Shown: positions 52,966 to 63,158, numbered from the stretch's first letter. The stretch is DNA of 64,000 nucleotides from Candidatus Binatia bacterium (GCA_029248525.1 JAQWJE010000013.1:88043-152042); one strand, 5' to 3'. Notes: generated by a model from the sequence alone, not told the origin. Numbers and translations: made by a program.

Positions 52966-54873
52966 CTAGCGGACAAAGGTTCCGGACCCCTCGACAGCTT
53001 GTGCGCCGAAGCGGCTGGTGCGCCACCAAAGGGCGGCGGGCTTCTCTCCATCGTCCGTGTCCTGCAGGCTGAGGTTGATCCGAACTTCCTCCCAATCCTC
53101 CCCTTGCTGCGCGGCGATATACGCCAGAGGCAAGGCGAATTCGATCGTATAGCCAGAGGATTGTCGCCGGATCGCGTAGGTCCACGGACTCTCGGCGCCC
53201 CCTGTGAACCTCTTCATTACATGGTCTTCTGCGGCCGGAACCAAGGTGGCCGTGATCAATGCCATCTGACGAAACTCACCGCTGCGGACCGAGGTCCATA
53301 AGTCCTTGTTGGTGGTGCGTGCGGGTGCCGGTCGTGCGTCGAGTTGCAGGGACAGTCCATCCTGCTCGCGAGCAATCTTTTCCCGACTTGCGACCAGCAC
53401 ATCGTCGGTGACCGCGACTGCTACGTAAAGATTCTTTTCATCCCGTTCGACCGCAAAGCGCAGGGAAGCATCGCTGGGCCCCGTGTATTTTTCGGCATGA
53501 TCCTTTTCCGAGAAACCGGCACTTTCGATCGGCAGTTCCGACCATTCGCCCAGATCGCCGTCGATCTGGACCGGGTCAATACGACTTCCGATCGGCAGTT
53601 TTTTCTCGGGCAGAAGGACATGCTCGACTTCAATTTCCATGGCGTCGCCTTCGGGAGTCGTAGTTTCGGCACGGAACCGCACGCGACCGCTTGCCAGCTT
53701 CTCGTAGGTTGTCGTCGTTTGAGGCTTGAGCTGGATCCGGAAAGTCTGACTTTCACCCGCCGGGATCTCTTGTTGGAGCAAGACGGGGGTTGCCTGCATC
53801 ATCAAGCCGGGATCTGGATGTACCTCAAGGCGCACGGGTCGGGCCGTTGGATTGCGGAAAGCGAATACGGCTTCGCCCCCACGGAAAGTTTCGCCATGGT
53901 GTGCGACCGGTACAGGCTGGATGGATTTTTCCAGAGCCTGAATGATTTTTCGGTCTCCGGTGGTGAGCATATCTGCCGGAAAAATTCCGTCGAGATCCAG
54001 GTTGGCAATCACCGGACCATCCTGAGTCATGGAGACAAGCGCGACCTGATCGAATTCCCCATAGGTGGGCCCGCGCAGATCAGAACCGCCTCCAGTCGTG
54101 GCAAGTGTGATGTAGCTCTGGTTGTTCCGGCGATGCTCCACATACCGATGCCTATGTCCAGCGAATACCGTGTGTGGGCGCTTGGCGAGCATCGTCTCGA
54201 CGCGAAGCCAATCCGGATGAATGCGAGGCGAATCCCACAGTGGCTGGTGGACCAGGACGATCGTCCAACGGGGGCTCGGATGTGCGTTGAGTGTCTCCGC
54301 AAGCCAGTCCATTTGCTCCTGAGGATCGAAAGGGCCCGGAACCGGCTTGCTCGGATCGTGAACCATGCCGAAGAGCTCGGAGTTCAAGGTGATGAAAAGA
54401 ACGTCCTTGTAGGAAAAGGCATAATAGGATGGCCCGAATCGGGTCTGCCACTCCTCGGCCATGACGGCGTTGGACATATCGTGGTTGCCGGCCGCGTAAA
54501 AGAATGGCTGCCCGAGGGTGCCGACATAGCCCTGAATTTCCGCCCATTCCGCACGCAGTGTCGCGGGATCTTCGGTATAGCCTTCGATCAAATCTCCGAC
54601 ACTGACCACGAACGCCGGCTCCAGCAGGTTGATCTGTGCCATGGCATCGCGGAAAACTCCCGGCCGATGTTCGCCGGTCCGATCGCTGACCACGACGAAG
54701 TGGAAATCTTGCGGATCGTCGTTTGCTGCAAGCCCCGTCCATGGCCGCGCCGCTGAAAGCGGTGGGTCGACCGGTTGCAGGCGGGTGTCGGGTGTTGTTC
54801 GCGTGGCGCTGCTGCAGCCAACAATGGCGAGGGTCGCCATCATATAGGCGAGATTCGTGGTCAATCGCTTCAT
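52966..54873 (-). CDS. Calcineurin-like metallophosphoesterase lipoprotein
   Basis: 635 residues; AAGGAGA precedes the ATG. Lipoprotein signal MMATLAIVGCSSA. The phosphoesterase domain (about 55-275) has VVSDRTGEHRPG, VVSVGDLIEGY, YAAGNHDMS, VLVHQPLW and VFAGHRHRY, so the metal ligands are present. The central region has a beta-sandwich with AFRNPTARPVRLEV, and the C-terminus (about 440-635) begins with IDGDLGEWSELP, the start of a CBM9/DOMON-like carbohydrate- or heme-binding domain. It would work in the periplasm or outer membrane surface. The substrate is unknown. Confidence 0.88.
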   Translation of the reverse strand: MKRLTTNLAYMMATLAIVGCSSATRTTPDTRLQPVDPPLSAARPWTGLAANDDPQDFHFVVVSDRTGEHRPGVFRDAMAQINLLEPAFVVSVGDLIEGYTEDPATLRAEWAEIQGYVGTLGQPFFYAAGNHDMSNAVMAEEWQTRFGPSYYAFSYKDVLFITLNSELFGMVHDPSKPVPGPFDPQEQMDWLAETLNAHPSPRWTIVLVHQPLWDSPRIHPDWLRVETMLAKRPHTVFAGHRHRYVEHRRNNQSYITLATTGGGSDLRGPTYGEFDQVALVSMTQDGPVIANLDLDGIFPADMLTTGDRKIIQALEKSIQPVPVAHHGETFRGGEAVFAFRNPTARPVRLEVHPDPGLMMQATPVLLQQEIPAGESQTFRIQLKPQTTTTYEKLASGRVRFRAETTTPEGDAMEIEVEHVLLPEKKLPIGSRIDPVQIDGDLGEWSELPIESAGFSEKDHAEKYTGPSDASLRFAVERDEKNLYVAVAVTDDVLVASREKIAREQDGLSLQLDARPAPARTTNKDLWTSVRSGEFRQMALITATLVPAAEDHVMKRFTGGAESPWTYAIRRQSSGYTIEFALPLAYIAAQQGEDWEEVRINLSLQDTDDGEKPAALWWRTSRFGAQAVEGSGTFVR

Positions 54874-55023
54874 GGAGAGTCTCCTTGTCCCTGTTCAAGC
54901 AGATTCCGAGGGAACCGGTCCAACGGAAAGTTCCGGGCGTGCAAGCTTGTGTTCTCCATCGGAAGTCGGAAGATTAGTGGCGGGGCATGCCGGTGATGCA
55001 TGGGCTCCTGAAGGAGATGGTGA

Positions 55024-55350
55024 GTGAACTGGTTTCAGATTGTGCGTGGGCTTCTGGCAGTCGTCTTTTTTGCAGCGGGTGCCAATAAACTGATCCAACT
55101 GGATGCGGCAATCGAGAACTTTGCGGGTATGGGGTTGTCGAGCGAGCTGGTCTATCTGGTCGGAATAGGCGAGATTGCCTGCGCGGTGGGATTGTTTGTG
55201 CCGGCTCTTTTTTCCGCATCTGTCGTCGGGATGCTGGTGTTCATGATCGGTGCGATTGGCGCCGAGATAGGCGTGGGGGCAATACCGTTCCCGGCGCTGA
55301 TCACCGGAGGATTCGTACTTGTGCTGTGGCGGCTGCGGCCGCCGGCATGA
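55024..55350 (+). CDS. DoxX-like membrane protein
   Basis: 108 residues from GTG 55024 with AAGGAG upstream. Four hydrophobic helices with GLLAVVFFAAGANKLIQLD near the N-terminus and IGEIACAVGLFVPA, typical of the DoxX/DoxD-like family. Members are small inner-membrane proteins tied to thiol or quinone redox. The start follows the divergent metallophosphoesterase by 150 bases; the patatin gene follows 56 bases later. Confidence 0.85.
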   Translation: MNWFQIVRGLLAVVFFAAGANKLIQLDAAIENFAGMGLSSELVYLVGIGEIACAVGLFVPALFSASVVGMLVFMIGAIGAEIGVGAIPFPALITGGFVLVLWRLRPPA

Positions 55351-55406
55351 GGAATTTGATCGCGCGATCCTCCAGCAAGGTTGTGTGATCCCTCCGAGGA
55401 ATTTTC

Positions 55407-56468
55407 ATGCCGCAGCTTCTGGAAATTCGTGCCGGTAGCCGTGCCCGGCAACACTTGGCCGATCACGGCTTTCGCCGCGATGATTTCACCACTCTGCTGG
55501 GTGCTTCCGGCGGGCCCAAATGGCTCGTTCTCGCAGGCATCGACCGGGTGCTCTGCGAGCGGTTGTTGCGTGATCGAAGCGAGATGTTGCACCTTCTCGG
55601 GTCGTCGATCGGAGCCTGGCGCCATATCTGCTTTGCCCAGCAGGATCCGGATGCTGCCTCCGAGCGATTCAGGGACGCCTACACAGGGCAGGTGTACGAC
55701 GAAAAACCGACGGCACCGGAGGTGCTGCACGAAATGGAGCGCGTGCTGGACGCCACGCTCGGCGCTCATGGCGAAGATGAAATTCTTCGGAATCCCCTGA
55801 TCCGCACGCATATTCTCGCCACCCGGAGCCGGGCGCTCGTCGATACGGATCATCGTGCAGCACTTCTTGCCGGCCTCGGAGCAGCGGCGCTTGCCAATAC
55901 TTTTTCACGAAAAGCACTCGCCACTTTTTTTGAACGTTGGGTTTTCCATACGGGCGATGCCGCGTTCGAGTTTCAGGGTTTTTCCACCCGGCAGACATGT
56001 TTGCAGGCGGAGGCCCTGCGGCCTGCGGTGCTGGCCACAGGAGCCGTACCTCTCTTGATTCCGGGTATCAGGGATCTGCCGGGCGCCGCTGCCGGTATCT
56101 ACCGCGACGGTGGAATCACGGATTACCATTTTGATTTCACCTTTCGCCGTCCCGCTGGTCTGGTGCTTTTTCCGCACTTTTTTACCCGAATCTCGCCCGG
56201 TTGGTTCGATAAATTCATGCCCTGGCGCGGGCCTGCCGTGGCCGATCTCGATGACGTCGTGCAATTGGCACCATCGGCGGCGTTTATCGCCCGACTTCCG
56301 GGGGGCCGGGTGCCGGATCGCTCGGATTTCGAAACGATGTCGACCGCCGTACGTCAGCAAGCCTGGCGGGAGGTCCTGCGCTATGCCGAGGATCTCGGTG
56401 AGGAACTCGAGCGACTTTTGGCAGGAGACGACTTGCTGGAGCACCTGCGACCCTTCCCTTCCGCCTGA
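55407..56468 (+). CDS. Patatin-like phospholipase
   Basis: 353 residues. The serine-hydrolase patatin signatures are GASGGPKWLVLAGIDRVL (oxyanion loop), HLLGSSIGAWRH (nucleophile Ser in GSSIG) and YRDGGITDYHF (catalytic Asp in DGG). It would cleave acyl groups from glycerophospholipids or glycolipids. No signal peptide; probably cytoplasmic or membrane-associated. The family is found near lipid turnover genes. The acyl-CoA carboxylase operon follows after 132 bases. Confidence 0.92.
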   Translation: MPQLLEIRAGSRARQHLADHGFRRDDFTTLLGASGGPKWLVLAGIDRVLCERLLRDRSEMLHLLGSSIGAWRHICFAQQDPDAASERFRDAYTGQVYDEKPTAPEVLHEMERVLDATLGAHGEDEILRNPLIRTHILATRSRALVDTDHRAALLAGLGAAALANTFSRKALATFFERWVFHTGDAAFEFQGFSTRQTCLQAEALRPAVLATGAVPLLIPGIRDLPGAAAGIYRDGGITDYHFDFTFRRPAGLVLFPHFFTRISPGWFDKFMPWRGPAVADLDDVVQLAPSAAFIARLPGGRVPDRSDFETMSTAVRQQAWREVLRYAEDLGEELERLLAGDDLLEHLRPFPSA

Positions 56469-56600
56469 GGGCAAAAGCGAAGAAGTGCCGAGGGCGTTCG
56501 TTTTGTTAAAGGGTGAGGGCGACGAGGTCCGCGTACGCAGGCTCCGTAGGGAGCCTCGTGCAATTAGTATAGTTAAAACGACACCTTAGCTCGGAGAATC
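56469..56600. promoter_or_regulatory. Intergenic region with a hairpin ahead of the carboxylase operon
   Basis: A perfect seven-base stem AGGCTCC-GTAG-GGAGCCT lies at 56539-56556, followed by an AT-rich stretch with a -10-like TATAGT at 56568-56573. CGTTTT (56499-56504) and AAAACG (56575-56580) flank it as an inverted pair. There is no T-run, so a regulatory leader hairpin or operator is more likely than a terminator for the patatin gene. Confidence 0.4.
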
Positions 56601-58280
56601 ATGGAGAACGCTGCACCAGAAGAGGCGGTAACGCCCACGTATACTCTTGAAAACCCCTTCGCGACACCTTCGAAAACCGAGGGTAGTGAGCAACCGGCCT
56701 CAATTTATGAGGACGCCCTTGCTCTAGGCGAGGAATTGATTGCCAAACCCGAGCGCGGTGGTGGGTTGGACCGTGTGAGGGTCCAGCACGCCAAGGGGCG
56801 TATGACGGTCTTCGAGCGCATCAAGGTCCTGACCGCTCAGGAGCCCAACCTTTTCTGGCAGAATTGGGGTCCCAATCTCGACGGCGCTTCGCTGGTTTGC
56901 GGCGTGCTCAATGTCGATGGCCGTGACGTCGCTGTTTACGGCCATGACTTCACTCTGCGTGCCGGTTCGATGGACGCGACCAATGGAGCCAAGCTGGCGC
57001 GTTTGATCTATATGGCGGGTGAGCGCGGCATTCCCCTGATCGGCATGAATGACTCCGCCGGAGCTTTCGTTCCGGCAGGGGTTGGCGGTCTGGACGGATA
57101 TTCCGAAGCCTTCACGGCCCTGCGACGGATCAGCGGCTTGGTGCCCAGTATCAGTCTGATGTTCGGTTATAATGCGGGCGGAGGATCCTATTTGCCTCGA
57201 CAGGGATCGTTCATGATCCAGTCCGAAGATACCTTCATCGGTCTCACGGGCCCGGGCGTCGTGAAAAGTGTTCTCGGGGAGGAGATCTCCGCCGATGACC
57301 TTGGTGGACCGGGCGTTCATGCGCAGAGCGGCGTCTGCGACCTGACGACTCCGGACGAACTCGGTTCGCTGCGCACGGCGCTGCGTCTACTGAGCTACCT
57401 GCCTGATAATAACCGCAGCACCGCTCCTTTCCGACCGACTTCGGATTCGGTCGATCGCTTTACGATGGAAGAAGATATCTTGTTCCGCCGGACGTTCAAT
57501 TCTCCGGCAGGCATGAATGCGCCGCTCGATATCACGCTCTACATGCAGCAGATCTGTGACCATGGCGAGTATTTCGAGATTCAGCCAACGCGTGCTCGCA
57601 ATCTGGTCACGGCCTTCGGTCGCATCGGGGGGCATGTCGTCGGCTTTGTGGCCAATAATTCGTTCGTTTCCTCCGGGCAGATCGACACTCATGCCGCGCG
57701 CAAGGGAACCCGATTTATCCGCTTCTGTAACGTTTATAATATTCCGATGATTTTTCTCGAGGATACAACCGGTTTCTTACCGGGGCGGGAGCAGGAGTCG
57801 GGCGGGATCGTACTTGAGGGGCGTCGTTTCCTCGACTCGATTATCGATCTTCGAACACCTTCGATGACTTTGATCATCCGGAACGCTTTCGGCGGTGCCT
57901 ATGCGAGTTACAACTCTCATTTTGTCGGGGCCGATATGGTCTTTACGATGCCGCACGCTCGAGTCGCGGTGATGGGACCGGCGGGTAAGGATTTCGTCTA
58001 TAAAAGCGAGCTGAAAGAGGCGCAGGCGCTCTACCGAAAAGCTCTGGCTGACGGGGCAAGCGAGGCCGAGGCCGCAGTCGCGAGGGATGCGGCTCTGCAG
58101 GTCCTCACGGATCGCTATGAGAGCGAACTGATGAACCCGAAGGAAGCCCTGTCGTTGGGCAGTATCTCTCGGGTCGTGATGCCCGGGACCAGTCGCCGTA
58201 TTTTGGCTCAGAATCTGGATTTTCTGATGCGCACCTATGAGCCTTCGCCGATGAGCGGGCCGCAGCGTGAATTCGAGTAA
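56601..58280 (+). CDS. Acyl-CoA carboxylase carboxyltransferase subunit
   Basis: 559 residues. The protein transfers carboxylate from biotin to an acyl-CoA (acetyl-, propionyl- or similar). The N-half has [31 protein letters not shown] and [13 protein letters not shown]; the C-half has [12 protein letters not shown] and [19 protein letters not shown]. This is the propionyl/methylcrotonyl-CoA carboxylase beta-type crotonase fold. It is followed 11 bases later by the biotin carboxylase/carrier subunit. The acyl group accepted is not predictable with confidence. Confidence 0.94.
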   Translation: MENAAPEEAVTPTYTLENPFATPSKTEGSEQPASIYEDALALGEELIAKPERGGGLDRVRVQHAKGRMTVFERIKVLTAQEPNLFWQNWGPNLDGASLVCGVLNVDGRDVAVYGHDFTLRAGSMDATNGAKLARLIYMAGERGIPLIGMNDSAGAFVPAGVGGLDGYSEAFTALRRISGLVPSISLMFGYNAGGGSYLPRQGSFMIQSEDTFIGLTGPGVVKSVLGEEISADDLGGPGVHAQSGVCDLTTPDELGSLRTALRLLSYLPDNNRSTAPFRPTSDSVDRFTMEEDILFRRTFNSPAGMNAPLDITLYMQQICDHGEYFEIQPTRARNLVTAFGRIGGHVVGFVANNSFVSSGQIDTHAARKGTRFIRFCNVYNIPMIFLEDTTGFLPGREQESGGIVLEGRRFLDSIIDLRTPSMTLIIRNAFGGAYASYNSHFVGADMVFTMPHARVAVMGPAGKDFVYKSELKEAQALYRKALADGASEAEAAVARDAALQVLTDRYESELMNPKEALSLGSISRVVMPGTSRRILAQNLDFLMRTYEPSPMSGPQREFE

Positions 58281-58291
58281 GGGGTAGAGTC

Positions 58292-61048
58292 GTGTTGAAT
58301 CAGAATTTGGAAACCACCCTTTTCGCTGAAGCTGCGACAGATTGGCAGCGCTCGTTCGATCTCTCGGGGATGAAGATCCTGGTCGTTTGTCGTGGGCCTG
58401 TTCGCGAGGAGGCGTTTGAGGTCTTCGCCAGGGCCGGCGTTGGCGAGTGGGGTATGCTGCTCTCCGAAAAAGATTCGGTGACCTACCCGCGTTGTCTGGC
58501 TCCCGAATTACGGAGTATTGCTTTTCCGGCCAATGTCCACCGCGTCCCGGACTATATGGGTGTCGGGCAGGAAGAGAAGCTCGAGCGGATCGCTGAAATC
58601 GTCGCGATTGCGAAAGACCACCAATACACGCATTTGTTTGCCGGCTACGGCTTTATGGCTGAGGACGCGGAGTTTGTCGCTGCGATCGAGAAGGCAGGGC
58701 TGGCGTTTGTCGGGCCGTCCTCGGCGGTGATTCGTCAGGCTGGCGCCAAGGACGAAGCAAAAAAGCTGGCTCGCAGTCTGGGCAACGCCGTGATTCCTGG
58801 TGTCGACGATATATCTTCGCGCGTGCTCGCAAGCCGGGTCGGTGATCAGGCGGGGCTCGAAGCCTTGGCCAAAAAGAAAGATCTGTCGTTCACATGGAAC
58901 TCCGACAAGGGACTTTCCGAGAATGCCGAGGCTCTATTGCAGGCGGGGTATGCCGGCACATCGGAACTCGTCACGATCGAGGAGTTGCAGGCGCAAGCTC
59001 TGGCCGAATGTGAAACGATCTGGGTCGACTATCCCGGCCGTCGCATTCGCTTCAAGCATATCGGCGGTGGTGGCGGTAAGGGCCAGCGCGTCGTTCAGGC
59101 ACCGGCTGATGTCGCTACGGCCGTGATGGATATTCTGGCCGAGTCGAAGGTGGTTGAGCCGGGCTCGAACCGCAATTTCCTGATCGAACTCAATATCGAA
59201 CTGACTCGTCATAACGAGATTCAATTGATCGGCAACGGGTCCTGGTGCCTGTCTCTGGGTGGTCGGGACTGCTCGGTACAAATGCATGAGCAGAAACTTC
59301 TCGAAGTCTCGCTGACTCAGGAATTGCTCGACGTGGAGATCGCGCAGGCCAATGAGGTTGCAGCCGAAGTGTTACGAGGCGACAAAGGCGCGCTTGCCCG
59401 CATGGAAGAGGAAGGCGAGAGGTTCGGTGAAGCCACCTGCCTGAATTCGGTCTCGACTTTTGAGTGCATCGTGGATGGATTCGACCATTTCTTCATGGAG
59501 ATGAATACACGGATTCAGGTCGAGCATATCGTGACGGAGTTGGCCTATCGTCTCAAGATTACCAATCCCGATGATGCCGGTGACTTTTTCTACGTCGATG
59601 ACCTGATCGAGGCGATGTGCTTGATCGCGGTTCACGGCGATCGTGTGCCTCGTCCCGAGCGTATCGTCCGCAATGTTTCGGGACTCGAAGTTCGGATCAA
59701 TGCCACCAACCAAGCCTTGCAGCCCCATGCCGGCGGTATGATCAAGGGATGGTCTGCACCGCTTGATGGCGAGATTCGCTACGATCAGGGAATCGGTAAA
59801 CGAAATCCCGACACGGGTTCGTTTGTCTATTATAATCTCGCAGGAGCCTATGACTCGAATATCGCCCTTGTGCTGACGTCAGGCAAGACGCGACGCGAGA
59901 ACTACGAGGCGATGGCTGAAGTCCTGCGACGCATGGAGATTCGTGGCGCAGATCTGCAAACCAACTTGCCCGTTCACTACGGTTTGGTGCAATGGTTCCT
60001 TGGCAAGGGTGTGATGGCGGAGCCAACAACGCGCTTCATGGGCCCCTTTCTGAATGCTGTCGGCTCGCTGCAGTTGGTCATCAACGATGTGGATCTCGAC
60101 CAGGCGGTACGCCAATTGCTGGACTCCCAGAAGGATCCCGCGGGTCGCGCCATTCTGGCGGCCAAGGAGACTCTTCTCCGGCGGCCGATTGAGAGGTTGC
60201 TCGAAAGTGCTCATATCTTCGGCGGATTTCTGGGACGTTACGACGGCGAATTGTGGCAGCGGGACGGGCATACTGTGTCCTTCGTCGCGAATCCGATCCG
60301 CTTCCTCGAGGAGCTCTATCGCTTCCTGAACCTCGAGGATTCTTCACAAAAGCCACCTTCCGACAAGATCTGGGGGCACGATCTCGAGATTTTGAACAGC
60401 GCCAGCGCTTTTTACGCCGAGATCGAGTCGCTCACGGGCGCGGCCTCCCACGCGGATTTGATGAAGCTTTTTGCCACAGCGAAAGCACCGGCGAGTCTGG
60501 CTGATCGAGGCGGGGACTTCTGGGACCGCTGCGTCTCTGCGCATCGGGGATTTCAGGAAGGTTTGTCCTGGCTGTTGTTGATCCCGCGCATTGGTCTGCG
60601 CGCGGGATTCCTCGATATTCAAATCGACGAGAAGCTGCAGCCGGTATTCCCGGAGAAATTCAATGACGCAGAATTCTCCAAGGAATGCCTGCGGGCTTTG
60701 GCGCCGCCGCCGCGGGCCAGTTCCGACGAAATCGTGACGCCGATGGGTGGCAGTTTCTTTGCGCGCGAAGCACCGCATCTACCGATTCTGGCGGAGGTGG
60801 GTACTCATTTTGAGGGAGGAGATCCTCTTTTCGTCATCGAAGTGATGAAGATGTTCAATAAGGTGAGTGTTCCTTTCTCGGGGACGATTACCGAGAATCT
60901 CGCCTCGGATCTCGACGGCAAAGTCGTCTCCAAGGGGCAGGCCATCTTCAAGATCGAGCCGGATGAGAAAATCGAGGAAGAGAGCGAGGAAGCAATCGCG
61001 GCGAGGCGGAAGGAAGTCACCATCGCATTGATGGAGAGAACGGACTGA
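58292..61048 (+). CDS. Biotin carboxylase-biotin carboxyl carrier fusion subunit
   Basis: 918 residues from GTG 58292, long for the family. Biotin carboxylase (residues about 28-530): AGYGFMAEDAEFV, an enlarged ATP-grasp with KHIGGGGGKGQRVV and the catalytic MEMNTRIQVEH (Arg about 407). Compared with E. coli AccC, the stretch between the N-terminal lobe and the ATP lysine is about 50 residues longer, as in eukaryotic acetyl-CoA carboxylases. A central linker (about 530-770) is followed by a biotinyl domain with EVMKMFNKV, Lys853 being the expected biotin site; EVMKM replaces the usual EAMKM. It works with the upstream carboxyltransferase. The sulfatase-like gene starts one base after its stop. 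Confidence 0.93.
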   Translation: MLNQNLETTLFAEAATDWQRSFDLSGMKILVVCRGPVREEAFEVFARAGVGEWGMLLSEKDSVTYPRCLAPELRSIAFPANVHRVPDYMGVGQEEKLERIAEIVAIAKDHQYTHLFAGYGFMAEDAEFVAAIEKAGLAFVGPSSAVIRQAGAKDEAKKLARSLGNAVIPGVDDISSRVLASRVGDQAGLEALAKKKDLSFTWNSDKGLSENAEALLQAGYAGTSELVTIEELQAQALAECETIWVDYPGRRIRFKHIGGGGGKGQRVVQAPADVATAVMDILAESKVVEPGSNRNFLIELNIELTRHNEIQLIGNGSWCLSLGGRDCSVQMHEQKLLEVSLTQELLDVEIAQANEVAAEVLRGDKGALARMEEEGERFGEATCLNSVSTFECIVDGFDHFFMEMNTRIQVEHIVTELAYRLKITNPDDAGDFFYVDDLIEAMCLIAVHGDRVPRPERIVRNVSGLEVRINATNQALQPHAGGMIKGWSAPLDGEIRYDQGIGKRNPDTGSFVYYNLAGAYDSNIALVLTSGKTRRENYEAMAEVLRRMEIRGADLQTNLPVHYGLVQWFLGKGVMAEPTTRFMGPFLNAVGSLQLVINDVDLDQAVRQLLDSQKDPAGRAILAAKETLLRRPIERLLESAHIFGGFLGRYDGELWQRDGHTVSFVANPIRFLEELYRFLNLEDSSQKPPSDKIWGHDLEILNSASAFYAEIESLTGAASHADLMKLFATAKAPASLADRGGDFWDRCVSAHRGFQEGLSWLLLIPRIGLRAGFLDIQIDEKLQPVFPEKFNDAEFSKECLRALAPPPRASSDEIVTPMGGSFFAREAPHLPILAEVGTHFEGGDPLFVIEVMKMFNKVSVPFSGTITENLASDLDGKVVSKGQAIFKIEPDEKIEEESEEAIAARRKEVTIALMERTD

Positions 61049-61049
61049 C

Positions 61050-63158
61050 GTGGTTGCAGATCGGAACTCCGTGGGGCTGGCCGCTCTTCTCGCCACCCTC
61101 GTGGTTACAGGGTGCGTGAATCAGCCGCTGTCATCACGGACCGTTGTTGTCGAGGAGAGATTGCGTGATCGCGACTTTGGCGAGCCTGCGCATGAGCATC
61201 AACCCATGCTGGCGATCGGCCGAACCGCCAGAGAAGTGATTGTGGCCCCGGAAATTCTGCCCATCACAGATCTCCAAACGGCTTTATTCGAGGATGGGTT
61301 GATCGAGGCCGATATCGATGTCGCTGCTGTCAGCGAGGATTCGGTGATCGGGCTGGAGGTAATTGCTCTGGGCGTGCCCGTTCTTCTCGGCACGGAAGCC
61401 GCGAACGCGATCGCGGCCGGAGGGCGCTTCATTCGACTTGATCGGGGCTGGACCATCGAGCCTTTGGGAGCCGGGCGGTTGCGCTTGCAAGTCGACGCGG
61501 AAGCCGTGGCCGACGCCGTTCCTGATGAGCAGGAAACTTTGCAGTTGTTGTTCAAGCTGGTCGCAAGTGACCCTGTTCCGTCTCGATTGCGGAGTCGCTC
61601 GTTCGTCTTGCCATCAGCGGCTTCTCTGGAGCTGCCGTGGGGGCTTCTGGCGTCTCGCCCCGGTGAGCGAGCGGAGCCAATCGAGCTACGCGGGATTCTT
61701 GATTGTGGGGGAGAGGCCGACGAGCTGTTGGCGCAAACCATAACCGCTGGAGTTGACGCAGAGGGGTGGCGCGTCCCGCAGATCGATGTTTCGGGTAAGG
61801 AAGGTCTGTGCCAGCTTGAATTGATTCAGCTTGGTTCAAACGGAAGGGCTTCGCCCTTGATTGTCTGGGGCGCACCACAGATCCTGATCTCTGAAGACGA
61901 GGAATCTTTGCGCATCGTTTTGATCTCTCTCGATACTCTGCGTGCGGACCATATGTCCGGCTATGGTTACGCCCGGTCGACCACGCCTGTCATGGATCGA
62001 GAGCTTTTGGCTCGCGGGGTGCGTTTCACCGACGCGATGACGACGATCGCGAGCACTGGCACCGCTCATCTGAGTCTGTTCACCGGTGAGTTTCCCCGCG
62101 CACAGCTGCCGAATGGTCGAATAGGGCGCAACACCGCAACTCCGACTTTAGCGGAACTTCTCCAGAAGGGTTCCTACGCGACCGCAGCCTTCACCGAGGA
62201 CGGACTCATTAGTGGCCCTTTTGGTTTCTGGTACGGGTTCGATCTTTTTCGAGAGTACCATGTTCTCTCCGAGGGGCGTGGTGCTGGAGTCTTCGCCGAT
62301 GGGATCGACTACATCCGGGAAAACCGCGACCGCCGCTTCTTTCTGTTTCTCCATACCTACAGGGTTCATGACCCATGGGATCCAACGCCTGCTTCCAGCG
62401 GGCTGTTTCGGGATAGTGCTGATTGGAGCCAGGGTAAGCTGGATTCGAGAATTCCTAAAAGGCAGAGGGCGGTGGTCGATGACTACGATCGGACGATCGT
62501 CGATGCTGATCAGATGGTTGCGGGATTTCTCGACGAACTTGAGCGTCTGGGATTGAGTGAGAACACTCTGGTGGTGCTGGTTTCTGACCACGGAGAAGCT
62601 TTTGGCGAGCATGGAATTCTTGGCCACGGGTTGGCCGCGCATCAGGAGCAATTGCAGATACCGCTGGTGTTTCGGGGTCCGGGAATTGCCGAGGGGGTCG
62701 TGCGCGAGGATCCGGTCGGAATCACTGACGTTGCCAGCACGATCCTGGAACTGGCAGGTCTTCCTTTCGAGGGCGTTGGTTCAAGTCGCAGCTTGGCAGG
62801 CTTGTTGCGGGTTGAGACTGATAAAAGAGAATCGCCGCCGATATTACCGGAGAGCCCACTCTTTTTTACGCGACTTTTAGGCGAGTCGCCGAAAAACTCC
62901 TTTGACGGCGTAAGGATGGGCGATCAGAAATTGATGCGCGAAGGAAATCGCTGCAGTCTGTTTTCAATGTCTGCCGACCCTCAGGAAAATCAGCCAACCA
63001 CGGTGGCTTGTAGCGAGAGTCGATTGGCGGCCGAGATCGATCGGTACCGAACTCGAAGCCAGGCGGAACGTTTGGACAAGCAGGCTGCGGCAAACGAGCA
63101 GCCTGCAATTTCGCGCGATACTGCAGAGTCTCTTCGGGTGCTCGGCTACGTTGAATAG
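61050..63158 (+). CDS. Sulfatase-like lipoprotein (alkaline phosphatase superfamily)
   Basis: 702 residues from GTG 61050. Lipoprotein signal AALLATLVVTGCVN. After an N-terminal region of about 280 residues comes a sulfatase-like domain: SLDTLRADHMSGYG with metal Asp295, then SDHGEAFGEHG. At the place where sulfatases have the formylglycine Cys or Ser (C-x-P-x-R) this protein has Thr336-Gly-Thr-Ala-His, so there is no convertible Cys or Ser and the Arg is His. Thr nucleophiles are found in phospho- and phosphoethanolamine-transferase relatives. It could be a phosphatase, transferase or inactive scaffold. Directly downstream of the carboxylase genes, probably cotranscribed. Confidence 0.85.
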   Translation: MVADRNSVGLAALLATLVVTGCVNQPLSSRTVVVEERLRDRDFGEPAHEHQPMLAIGRTAREVIVAPEILPITDLQTALFEDGLIEADIDVAAVSEDSVIGLEVIALGVPVLLGTEAANAIAAGGRFIRLDRGWTIEPLGAGRLRLQVDAEAVADAVPDEQETLQLLFKLVASDPVPSRLRSRSFVLPSAASLELPWGLLASRPGERAEPIELRGILDCGGEADELLAQTITAGVDAEGWRVPQIDVSGKEGLCQLELIQLGSNGRASPLIVWGAPQILISEDEESLRIVLISLDTLRADHMSGYGYARSTTPVMDRELLARGVRFTDAMTTIASTGTAHLSLFTGEFPRAQLPNGRIGRNTATPTLAELLQKGSYATAAFTEDGLISGPFGFWYGFDLFREYHVLSEGRGAGVFADGIDYIRENRDRRFFLFLHTYRVHDPWDPTPASSGLFRDSADWSQGKLDSRIPKRQRAVVDDYDRTIVDADQMVAGFLDELERLGLSENTLVVLVSDHGEAFGEHGILGHGLAAHQEQLQIPLVFRGPGIAEGVVREDPVGITDVASTILELAGLPFEGVGSSRSLAGLLRVETDKRESPPILPESPLFFTRLLGESPKNSFDGVRMGDQKLMREGNRCSLFSMSADPQENQPTTVACSESRLAAEIDRYRTRSQAERLDKQAAANEQPAISRDTAESLRVLGYVE

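Noticed and set aside
53344..54756. Plus-strand open frame of 470 codons over the metallophosphoesterase
   Set aside because: The minus strand carries a lipoprotein signal and intact metallophosphoesterase motifs; the plus frame is a shadow.
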